Source: Actinobacteria bacterium 13_1_40CM_66_12 | GTDB taxonomy: Bacteria; Chloroflexota; Dormibacteria; Dormibacterales; Dormibacteraceae | Assembly (NCBI GenBank): GCA_001917895.1 | Contig: MNEW01000065.1 | Coordinates: forward strand, 1 to 11,738 | Direction of reading: 5' to 3' | Length of the DNA: 11,738 bases | Shown here: piece by piece, positions 6,752 to 11,738 of the stretch | How the letters are laid out: the number at the start of each line of letters is the position of its first letter | Numbering within the stretch: position 1 is the stretch's first letter | Notes under the pieces: model-generated | The model's database searches: none | Seen by the model: only the letters and a program-made list of their open reading frames with translations | What the model was told of the DNA's origin: nothing | Program-made: the position numbers and the translations under genes

Positions 6752-7642
6752 AGCGAGCTCCACCGGAACGACTTCCACGGTCATCAGCTTGCCGCCGCGC
6801 AGGATGGACAGGCCGAGCTTCGACCCGATCTGCGCCTCGACCATCAAGCGCTGCAGATCGCCCGCCTTGCCGACGGCCACGTCGCCGACCGAGACGATGA
6901 TGTCTCCGCCGCGAAGCGAGGCCGCAGCCGCGGGACTGCCCGCGACCACCTCCTGCACCTCCACGCCTGCCTTGCGGCCGAGGCGCTGCGCCATGGCGGG
7001 AGGCAAAGGCCGGGTGCCGCCGGCGATGCCGAGGAAGGCCCGGCGAACGCGCCCGCTCTTCATCAGCGCGGCCAGGATGGCCTGCGTCGTCTTGTTGATC
7101 GGCACCGCCAGACCAAGTCCCATCCCTGCGACCGCGGTGTTGATCCTCTGGATCACGTCTTCGATGAAACGGCGGTGCCCGTTACCGTCTGCGGTCGCCA
7201 GCGAGCGGCCTAACCCGCTGACGACCCCCGACGTGACGGATCCCGAAAAACCCATCGGGTTTCCGATCGCGACCACCAGCTGGCCGACGCGCAGGTTGTC
7301 CGCGTTGCCGATCTGGACCGGCTCCAGCGTGGCTGCCCGCGCTCGGGCGACGGCGAGGTCGGAGAGGGGATCGGCGCCAACAACATCAAGCTCATATTCG
7401 GAGCCGTCGATGAACGAAGCCGTGGCTGCACCGGCCTGCGCGACCACGTGAGCGGACGTGACCAGGAACCCGTCGGGCGTGATCACGACACCCGAGCCGG
7501 CGCCGCCGTCGAAAGATCGGCTGCTGCGCCGGACGCGGAGGCTTGCGACCGATGGGAGCACGCGCTGCGCAACTGCGGTCACGGTCGACGAGTAGGCGTC
7601 GAGCGCCTCGGTTTCGGATACGGCAGTAGGGGCTTCGTTCAT
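6749..7642 (-). CDS. S1C (HtrA/DegP-like) trypsin-fold protein with PDZ domain, catalytic serine block missing
   Basis: A 297-residue protein with an HtrA layout: trypsin fold (about 20-190) and one PDZ domain (about 195-290, with AGGTRPLPP, AAASLRGGDIIVSVGD). Catalytic His65 (VTSAHVV) and Asp95 (PLSDLAVA) are present, as are the GNPMGFSGSVTSGVVSGLGR block and the LGLAVPIN strand. In family members IEDVIQ continues into a TDAAxNPGNSGGPL loop and a strand before GINTA. Here IEDVIQ (160-165) joins straight to RINTAVAGMGLG, so about 23 residues including the nucleophile GNSGG are absent, in frame. The product is probably inactive as a protease, perhaps a peptide-binding or chaperone-like pseudo-enzyme, or the result of a deletion or assembly fault. 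There is no signal peptide or TM segment, so it should be cytoplasmic as encoded. It starts 55 bp after modC. Confidence 0.85.
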   Translation of the reverse strand: MNEAPTAVSETEALDAYSSTVTAVAQRVLPSVASLRVRRSSRSFDGGAGSGVVITPDGFLVTSAHVVAQAGAATASFIDGSEYELDVVGADPLSDLAVARARAATLEPVQIGNADNLRVGQLVVAIGNPMGFSGSVTSGVVSGLGRSLATADGNGHRRFIEDVIQRINTAVAGMGLGLAVPINKTTQAILAALMKSGRVRRAFLGIAGGTRPLPPAMAQRLGRKAGVEVQEVVAGSPAAAASLRGGDIIVSVGDVAVGKAGDLQRLMVEAQIGSKLGLSILRGGKLMTVEVVPVELA

Positions 7643-7652
7643 GGTGCTTACA

Positions 7653-7658
7653 AGATTA
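7653..7658 (-). promoter_or_regulatory. Probable -10 element of the S1C gene
   Basis: TAATCT reads toward the S1C ATG and lies 10 nt before it. It would give a leader of about 3 nt; no Shine-Dalgarno site is present. It lies in the 55-bp gap after modC, in which I see no terminator hairpin. Confidence 0.4.
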
Positions 7659-7697
7659 CAACGATTCGGGAAGGGTGGCGCGAGCCCCGTTTATGCC

Positions 7698-8741
7698 CTA
7701 CGCCGGGTAGACGGAAACCTCGGTCGCCTTGACCGCCATCCAGACGCTGGCGCCGGCAATGAGGCCGAGCTCCAAAACCGCGGCGCGGGTGACCTCGGCC
7801 ACCAGCGGGACGGGGCCGACGACCCGGACGCGAACGCGTTCGCCCTCCAGGTCGACGGTGTCGACCTGTCCGCGCCAAACGTTTCGGGGCGTGCCATCCG
7901 GCCGCGATCGATACAGCGCCACAGCACGCGGATGGACGACTGCGAAGACGTCGCCGGTGCCCGCATCCACCACCGCCAGCGAGGCGTCGGCTGGTAGGGC
8001 GACATGGTCTCCGTGTGCGCGGCCTCGGAGCAGGTTGACCCCGGCAAGGTCGGCGACAAAGCGCGATCGGGGTCGGGCGGTCACATCACCGGGCGTGCCG
8101 GACTGCACCACTAAGCCGTGTTCCACCACGACGAGCTTGTCCGCCAGCGCCATTGCCTCGAGGGGATCGTGGGTCACGAGCAGGCGCACGCCATGAAAGG
8201 AGGCGAGTTGCTTGCTCAGCTCGCGGCGCACCTCCGCGCGGACGGAAACGTCGAGAGCCGACAGCGGCTCGTCCAGCAGAAGGAGCTTCGGCTCGGTCGC
8301 GAGCGCGCGCAGAAGGGCGACGCGCTGCGCTTGGCCGCCAGACAGCGCTCGGGGCAAAGCGTCCGCTCTCTCTCCGAGGCCGGCTTCGTTGAGCCACCTA
8401 CGAGCGATAGCGGCCGCGTGCGGCCGGGCCTGCGCGCGCAGGCCGAAGGCGACGTTCTCGACCGCGCTCAGGTGCGGAAAGAGGACATGGTCCTGGAACA
8501 CGAGGCCGGCTCTCCTGCGCTCCGCGGGTATGTGCACCCCACTTGCGCTGTCGTCCAGGACCTCGCCATCGAGAACCACTCGGCCTTCCATCTCGTCCAG
8601 GCCCGCCAGCGCTCGCAGCAGAGTGGTCTTCCCGGCCCCGTTGGGACCTAGCACCGCGACCGTTTCGTCAGCGGCGGCGGACAGCTCGACGTCAAGCGTG
8701 AAGCCGTCGCGGCGGACTCGTACCGAGGCCTCGAGGGTCAC
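7698..8741 (-). CDS. modC: Molybdate ABC transporter ATP-binding protein ModC
   Basis: A 347-residue ABC ATPase that energises molybdate (or tungstate) import with ModB and ModA, at the inner face of the membrane. Walker A GPNGAGKT (32-39), Q-loop Q83 (VFQDH), signature LSGGQ (133-137), Walker B LLLLDEP (153-159), D-loop SALD and switch His191 (THD) are all present, so it should be an active ATPase. The C-terminal part (about 285-347) is a TOBE/MOP-like domain, which in ModC proteins can bind oxyanion. Related sulphate (CysA) and phosphonate ATPases look similar; the modA, modB and HTH-TOBE neighbours make molybdate by far the best choice. The GTG start overlaps the modB stop in a GTGA, so expression is coupled to modB. 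Confidence 0.93.
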   Translation of the reverse strand: MTLEASVRVRRDGFTLDVELSAAADETVAVLGPNGAGKTTLLRALAGLDEMEGRVVLDGEVLDDSASGVHIPAERRRAGLVFQDHVLFPHLSAVENVAFGLRAQARPHAAAIARRWLNEAGLGERADALPRALSGGQAQRVALLRALATEPKLLLLDEPLSALDVSVRAEVRRELSKQLASFHGVRLLVTHDPLEAMALADKLVVVEHGLVVQSGTPGDVTARPRSRFVADLAGVNLLRGRAHGDHVALPADASLAVVDAGTGDVFAVVHPRAVALYRSRPDGTPRNVWRGQVDTVDLEGERVRVRVVGPVPLVAEVTRAAVLELGLIAGASVWMAVKATEVSVYPA

Positions 8742-9523
8742 AGCGCCCCCAGCCAGCGGTCACGCATGCCGACGAGGATCGCCACGGAGACCACGAGCAG
8801 GATGAGGCTGAGCGTGATCGCCGCCTCGGGCTTGGTCTCGAGCGCGAGGTAAACCGCGATCGGCACCGTCTGCGTGCGGCCGGGAAAGTTGCCGGCGAAA
8901 GTGATCGTGGCACCGAACTCTCCGAGCGCCCGCGCCCAGCAGAGCACGGCGCCCGAGAAGATGGCCGGCCGCAGCAGAGGCAGGGTGACCCGCGTGAAGA
9001 CCCGCCAGTAGCCGGCGCCCAGCGAGCGCGCCGCCTCTTCATATCGGTGGTCGAGCGAGCGGAGCCCGGCCTCGACCGCGATGACCAGGAACGGCATCGC
9101 GACGAATGTCTCGGCCATGACCGCGGCCGCGGTCGTGAACGGGATCTGGATGCCGAACCACTGGTTGAGGAGCGAGCCGACCAGCCCGCGGCGCCCGAAC
9201 GCAAGCAGCAGGGCGACGCCGCCGACGACCGGCGGCAGGACCATCGGCAGCGTTGTCAGCGCGCGCAGGATGTTGCGCAGCGTTCCTCGCGTGCGGGCCA
9301 GGATGATCGCCAGCGGTATCCCCAGCACGAGCGCGATCGCGGTCGCGGTCAACGAGCAGAAGATCGATAGCCCAAGTGCTGTCGTGGTTGTGGGATCGGC
9401 GAGCTCGCGCAGCGCCTGGTCCCATGGCGCGCGAACGATGAGGCCGGCGAGAGGAAGAAGGAAGAGAAGGAGCCCAAGTGCCGCCAGCAGCCCGATGGCT
9501 GGTGGGACTCTGGTTCTTTTCAC
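8738..9523 (-). CDS. modB: Molybdate ABC transporter permease ModB
   Basis: A 261-residue permease forming the membrane channel of the molybdate importer. About six TM helices are visible (near 8-30, 47-75, 85-108, 130-152, 185-208, 232-252). The EAA loop that docks onto the ATPase is EEAARSLGAGYWRVFTRVTLP (162-182), followed by GEFGATITFAGN, typical of ModB/CysT. The start is the GTG at 9523 (VKRTRVPPAIGLLAALG); an ATG at 9634 would add 37 residues read out of the modA frame. This GTG overlaps the TGA of the displaced modA tail by 4 bp (GTGA), and its own stop overlaps modC the same way. The sequence looks complete and functional. Confidence 0.93.
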   Translation of the reverse strand: MKRTRVPPAIGLLAALGLLLFLLPLAGLIVRAPWDQALRELADPTTTTALGLSIFCSLTATAIALVLGIPLAIILARTRGTLRNILRALTTLPMVLPPVVGGVALLLAFGRRGLVGSLLNQWFGIQIPFTTAAAVMAETFVAMPFLVIAVEAGLRSLDHRYEEAARSLGAGYWRVFTRVTLPLLRPAIFSGAVLCWARALGEFGATITFAGNFPGRTQTVPIAVYLALETKPEAAITLSLILLVVSVAILVGMRDRWLGAL

Positions 9524-9585
9524 ATGCCCTGGAAGCCGGCGGCAGTCAGGATCGACTGGCCATCGGTCGATAGCACGAAGTCGAA
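9520..9585 (-). pseudogene. Out-of-frame remnant of the modA C-terminus
   Basis: Read in the frame that starts at 9585, the sequence gives FDFVLSTDGQSILTAAGFQGM then TGA at 9522-9520. This is the usual ModA ending (AFxxFVLSxxGQxxLxxxGF) and ends in a GTGA overlap with modB. The modA reading frame passes through it in another frame and stops at 9546. It marks the original end of modA. Confidence 0.75.
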
Positions 9586-10199
9586 TCGACCTGGCCGCTG
9601 CTGACGATGTCGCTGTGGTAGACGATGCCGGCATCAGCTTCGCCGAGCGCGACCTTGCTCAGAACTCCTGTCACCTGCTGCTCGAGGCTCGCGGGATGGA
9701 CGGTGACCCCGGCTTTGGCCAGCGCCTGGGCCGCGTACTTGCCCGCGGGCACCGACGGGTCTGCCAGCACCACGACCAACCCTGATCTCGCGAGGTCGGC
9801 GAGCGAATGGACGCCCTTGGGGTTGCCTTTCGCGACCGCGATCTCGAGTCGGTTGTGCGCGAACAGCACCGACTGGCTGTAGAGGAGGCCCGCCGAATGG
9901 ATCGTCGTCATGTGCGCGACGTCAGCCGAGGCGAATACGTCGGCGGGCGCGCCCTGTGTGAGCTGAGTCGTGAGCGTCTGGGTGCCCGCGTAGCTGAAGG
10001 TCGTGGCCAAGTTCTGGGTGCTCAGCAGCTTGGCGCCGATCTTGTCGAACGCCGGCTGGAGCGATGCGGCCGCGAACACCGTGAGGGTCGTGCGGGGCGG
10101 TCCCACACCGCACGACGTCTGAATGGCGCACGTGGTCGTGCCCGAGCCGCAGGCACTCATGATTCCGGCCGCGAGGATCGCGACCATGGTTCTAGTCAC
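9546..10199 (-). CDS. modA: Molybdate-binding lipoprotein ModA, C-terminus disrupted by deletion and frameshift
   Basis: ModA captures molybdate outside the membrane and hands it to ModB. The signal peptide ends in lipobox MSAC (C17). The oxyanion-binding fold follows: TVFAAASLQPAF (41-52), SYAGTQTL, QGAPADVFASAD, ADPSVPAGKYAAQAL and ADAGIVYHSDI (189-199). After SGQVD (201-205) the frame runs into 12 unrelated residues and stops, giving 217 residues; usual ModA proteins are about 250. The normal ending is present just downstream in another frame, while the 35-40 residues that should link the two (the YPIAV strand and a helix) are absent. The gene therefore carries a deletion whose size is not a multiple of three, at about 9583-9590. 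The GTG start overlaps the regulator by 8 bp with GGAG 7 nt upstream. Either modA is dead in this genome or the assembly is faulty here. Confidence 0.88.
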   Translation of the reverse strand: MTRTMVAILAAGIMSACGSGTTTCAIQTSCGVGPPRTTLTVFAAASLQPAFDKIGAKLLSTQNLATTFSYAGTQTLTTQLTQGAPADVFASADVAHMTTIHSAGLLYSQSVLFAHNRLEIAVAKGNPKGVHSLADLARSGLVVVLADPSVPAGKYAAQALAKAGVTVHPASLEQQVTGVLSKVALGEADAGIVYHSDIVSSGQVDSTSCYRPMASRS

Positions 10200-10587
10200 G
10201 AGGCAGCTCCACTCCGACGTTGGTCGCCTTGACCACCGCGATCGCCGGCATGCCGGGCTTGAGGTCGAGCTCGTCGACAGCCTCTGCCGTCAGCAGAGAT
10301 ACGAACCGGTGCGGCCCGGCCTGAATCTCCACCTGCGCCGCGACCCGATCCTTGACCACGCGGGTGACGATGCCGGGAAACCGATTGCGCGCCGATTGCG
10401 CGACCACGACTTCCGCCGGCTTCTTCCCGTCGGGCTTCGCCAGCCGAGCCAGCGAGGCGCCGTCCACAAGGCGCTGGCCGCCGGAGCTGCGCGCTGCGCG
10501 CAGGCGGCCATCGTCGACCATGCGGCGGACCGTATCGGCGCTGACCCCGAGCATCTTCGCGGCCTGTCCGAGGCGATAACTAGGCAT
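10192..10587 (-). CDS. HTH (excisionase/MerR-type)-TOBE molybdate-responsive regulator
   Basis: A 131-residue two-domain protein. Residues 4-48 (YRLGQAAKMLGVSADTVRRM, then a GGQRLVDGASLARLA wing) form an excisionase-type helix-turn-helix. Residues about 64-129 form one TOBE/Mop domain (SARNRFPGIV opening, VEIQAGPHRFVSLLTAEAV, KATNVGVEL end), the fold that binds molybdate or tungstate in ModE and Mop proteins. In actinobacterial-type genomes such proteins head mod operons and serve as the molybdate sensor in place of classical ModE (family knowledge). Its stop overlaps the modA start by 8 bp, so it is the first gene of the regulator-modABC unit. A perfect palindrome overlaps its probable -10 element, which suggests autoregulation. 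No Shine-Dalgarno site at a usable distance. Confidence 0.88.
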   Translation of the reverse strand: MPSYRLGQAAKMLGVSADTVRRMVDDGRLRAARSSGGQRLVDGASLARLAKPDGKKPAEVVVAQSARNRFPGIVTRVVKDRVAAQVEIQAGPHRFVSLLTAEAVDELDLKPGMPAIAVVKATNVGVELPRD

Positions 10588-10600
10588 TTCCGAAGAAATG
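10585..10600 (-). promoter_or_regulatory. Perfect palindrome with TTCG loop over the regulator start codon
   Basis: CATTTC-TTCG-GAAATG on the minus strand: a 6-bp stem with a C(UUCG)G tetraloop whose 3' arm contains the ATG. In a transcript reading through from the upstream gene it could hide the start; a transcript from the near promoter would begin inside it. Confidence 0.5.
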
Positions 10601-10603
10601 CTA
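10598..10603 (-). promoter_or_regulatory. Probable -10 element of the regulator-modABC operon
   Basis: TAGCAT lies 10 nt before the regulator ATG, on the minus strand. It overlaps one half of the 10600-10615 palindrome. No SD and no clear -35 are seen. Confidence 0.4.
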
Positions 10604-10615
10604 GCAGGTGCTAGC
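10600..10615. promoter_or_regulatory. Candidate operator of the molybdate regulator
   Basis: GCTAGCA-CC-TGCTAGC (minus strand), a perfect 7-bp inverted repeat with a 2-bp spacer. It lies between the stop of the four-TM gene (which it touches) and the regulator start, and overlaps the probable -10. Binding of a dimer here would block RNA polymerase, so autorepression under molybdate is the natural model. This is inference. Confidence 0.55.
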
Positions 10616-11052
10616 TATTGCGCGGGGAAAACCAGCTCGGCGCGAGCGGCCCGATAGAACCAGAAGGTTATCAAGACGATCGCACCGTCGAGGAGGAAGT
10701 TGGCCAGAAACGGGTATGCGAAGCCCCCGAATAGGAAGAGAGCCAGCGAGATGAGCGAGCTCGACGCCTTGGCGAGCAACAGGAACTGAACAGGTTGGGC
10801 CTGAATTCGCGTACCACGCTGCGCGACCCACGAAAACGCCGCGACCAGGATCATGTAAGGGACGGCCAGCGTCAGCCAGAAGTCCTGGCCGGCCTCGAGG
10901 GCCGCGACCTCGTGCATGCCCAACGACTTTGCGGTGGAGTTCAGGATCCGCACGGTCAGATAGGGGAAGACGAAGAAGTCGAAGGCGCCCAGCGCGAAGA
11001 TCACGGTCCAGATCCGAAGCAGCAGTCGAAGGCGCTGGGATGCCGCCGGCAC
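10615..11052 (-). CDS. Four-TM membrane protein of unknown function
   Basis: From the GTG at 11052 this is a 145-residue, strongly hydrophobic protein with four predicted TM helices (about 10-34, 57-76, 88-110, 112-133) and short charged ends. It contains no motif that I recognise. Two other starts exist: ATG 11076, which adds MPCDYGVA and shares a CATG with the start of the divergent GMC gene, and ATG 11256, which adds a poorly hydrophobic stretch lying inside the GMC gene and is unlikely. GTG 11052 is preferred because the -10-like GATTAT (11067-11062) is 9 nt before it; none of the starts has an SD. The stop is 27 bp before the molybdate regulator, but its position opposite the GMC oxidoreductase suggests a link with that gene instead. 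A role as membrane partner of the oxidoreductase is speculation. Confidence 0.65.
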   Translation of the reverse strand: MPAASQRLRLLLRIWTVIFALGAFDFFVFPYLTVRILNSTAKSLGMHEVAALEAGQDFWLTLAVPYMILVAAFSWVAQRGTRIQAQPVQFLLLAKASSSLISLALFLFGGFAYPFLANFLLDGAIVLITFWFYRAARAELVFPAQ

Positions 11053-11060
11053 AGCGACGC

Positions 11061-11067
11061 CATAATC
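11061..11067. promoter_or_regulatory. Possible shared bidirectional -10 element
   Basis: CATAATC on the plus strand offers CATAAT 8 nt before the GMC ATG (11075); the other strand offers GATTAT 9 nt before GTG 11052. One A/T-rich island in GC-rich surroundings may thus serve both divergent, leaderless genes. Each hexamer has one mismatch to the consensus ends, so confidence is limited. Confidence 0.35.
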
Positions 11068-11074
11068 GCACGGC

Positions 11075-11738
11075 ATGTCTTTGACCGCCGCCCGCCGTGC
11101 GACGCTGGTCGCCCTGGCGGATTCGATCTTGCCCCGCGGCGGCGCTCTCGAGCCGGGGGCGAGCGACGTCAACGTCGCGGGCCAGCTCGAGGCGTACCTC
11201 GACCGGTGCGCGCCCGGCACCCGACGGACGGTCAACGTCATGCTGACGGCGTTCAACCTCTCGTCGATCCTCAGCCGCCATCTGCGCCCGTTCCGCCTGC
11301 TCGGCGCGCAACCGCGCGAGTCTTACCTCGTCGCTTGCGAGACATCGAAGATCCGCCAGCGTCGCGAGACGCTGATCGCGCTCAAGGCGCTGATCCTGAT
11401 GTTCTTCTGCTCGGACGACCGCATCAAGCCGCTCATCGGCTACGACGCGCAGCCATATAAGAAGGTCGAGCGCGAGCCGGGTGTCATCGAGCTTCCGGTC
11501 GAGCAACCTGAGCCAGGCTTCTACGAGTCGACGGACGTGGTCGTCGTCGGCAGCGGTGCGGGTGGCGCGGTCGCTGCCAAAGAGCTTGCCGAGGCCGGCC
11601 TCAAGGTCATCGTTCTGGAAGAGGGCGAACATTTCGACCGGCGGGATTTCACCGGCCCGCCGGCCGAGCGCCTGCGCCGTTTCTATCGCGGAAACGGCCT
11701 CACCTTCACAATCGGCGTGCCCACCATCTCGCTTCCGA
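11075..11738 (+). CDS. GMC-family FAD oxidoreductase (N-terminal 221 residues)
   Basis: The gene is open to the right edge. Residues 1-150 form a helical N-terminal domain (TAARRATLVALADSILPRGG onward) like that seen in long-chain-alcohol-oxidase-type GMC proteins and reminiscent of gluconate 2-dehydrogenase subunit 3. Next comes the FAD-binding Rossmann motif VVVVGSGAGGAVAAKEL (155-171; GxGxxG at 159-164) and LEEGEHF, whose acidic residues bind the ribose of ADP. FYRGNGLTFTIGVPTISLP leads toward the GGT(S) FAD loop, which lies outside the window. Such enzymes oxidise alcohols, sterols or sugars with FAD; the substrate cannot be told here. No signal peptide is evident. ATG 11075 has no SD but has CATAAT 8 nt upstream. 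It is divergent from the four-TM gene. Confidence 0.9.
   Translation, partial: MSLTAARRATLVALADSILPRGGALEPGASDVNVAGQLEAYLDRCAPGTRRTVNVMLTAFNLSSILSRHLRPFRLLGAQPRESYLVACETSKIRQRRETLIALKALILMFFCSDDRIKPLIGYDAQPYKKVEREPGVIELPVEQPEPGFYESTDVVVVGSGAGGAVAAKELAEAGLKVIVLEEGEHFDRRDFTGPPAERLRRFYRGNGLTFTIGVPTISLP

Noticed and set aside
6206..7213. 335-codon plus-strand frame across ppk2 and the S1C gene
   Set aside because: Spans two well-supported minus-strand genes and has no recognisable domain.
9524..9634. Longer modB start at 9634
   Set aside because: The added residues come from reading modA out of frame; GTG 9523 gives a normal ModB N-terminus and a GTGA junction.
10601..11632. 343-codon open frame on the minus strand under the GMC gene
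   Set aside because: Antisense shadow of the GMC coding sequence and another frame of the four-TM gene; low-complexity Arg/Ala/Asp composition.

Overview
The window is GC-rich, densely packed DNA from a free-living bacterium. Lipoprotein signal peptides, frequent GTG starts, starts without a Shine-Dalgarno site, and soil-type accessory genes (GMC oxidoreductase, class III-like PPK2, a molybdate ABC system headed by an HTH-TOBE regulator) fit a high-GC, Gram-positive-like lineage such as Actinomycetota, Chloroflexota or Dormibacterota. That placement is inference only. No CRISPR array, tRNA, rRNA, IS element or prophage gene is visible.

Layout. Bases 1-1937 (minus): a DUF2207 membrane protein followed by the start of a RibD-C/DHFR-like protein. 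A 34-bp divergent promoter region separates these from typA/bipA (plus, 1972-3816). After typA comes a cold-shock protein gene (plus, 3958-4155) with a long, structured 5' leader and a very strong intrinsic terminator. Bases 4208-11052 form a continuous minus-strand run. In transcription order it holds a four-TM protein of unknown function, an excisionase-type HTH-TOBE (Mop) regulator, modA, modB, modC, an S1C/HtrA-like protein, PPK2, an orphan branched-chain-amino-acid-type binding lipoprotein, and a small hypothetical protein with a Cys/His tail. At the right edge a GMC oxidoreductase (plus, 11075 to the end, partial) is divergent from the four-TM gene.

Working together: regulator, ModA, ModB and ModC make a self-contained molybdate uptake unit. 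The regulator and the C-terminus of ModC both carry TOBE folds. A perfect 16-bp palindrome overlapping the regulator's probable -10 element suggests autorepression. Genes inside the transcription units are joined by 4-bp GTGA overlaps.

Main surprises. (1) modA has lost about 35-40 codons near its 3' end with a frame change; the displaced tail, out of frame, still ends in a GTGA overlap with modB. (2) The neighbouring S1C gene has lost, in frame, the block carrying the catalytic serine. (3) The cold-shock leader can fold into a long stem ending two bases before its SD. (4) At least five genes have TANNNT placed 7-11 nt before the start codon and no SD, the signature of leaderless or near-leaderless transcripts. 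(5) Two perfect 16-bp palindromes lie end to end before the molybdate regulator. I see no complete undescribed defence or mobile system here; the novelty lies in the regulatory architecture and the two disrupted genes.
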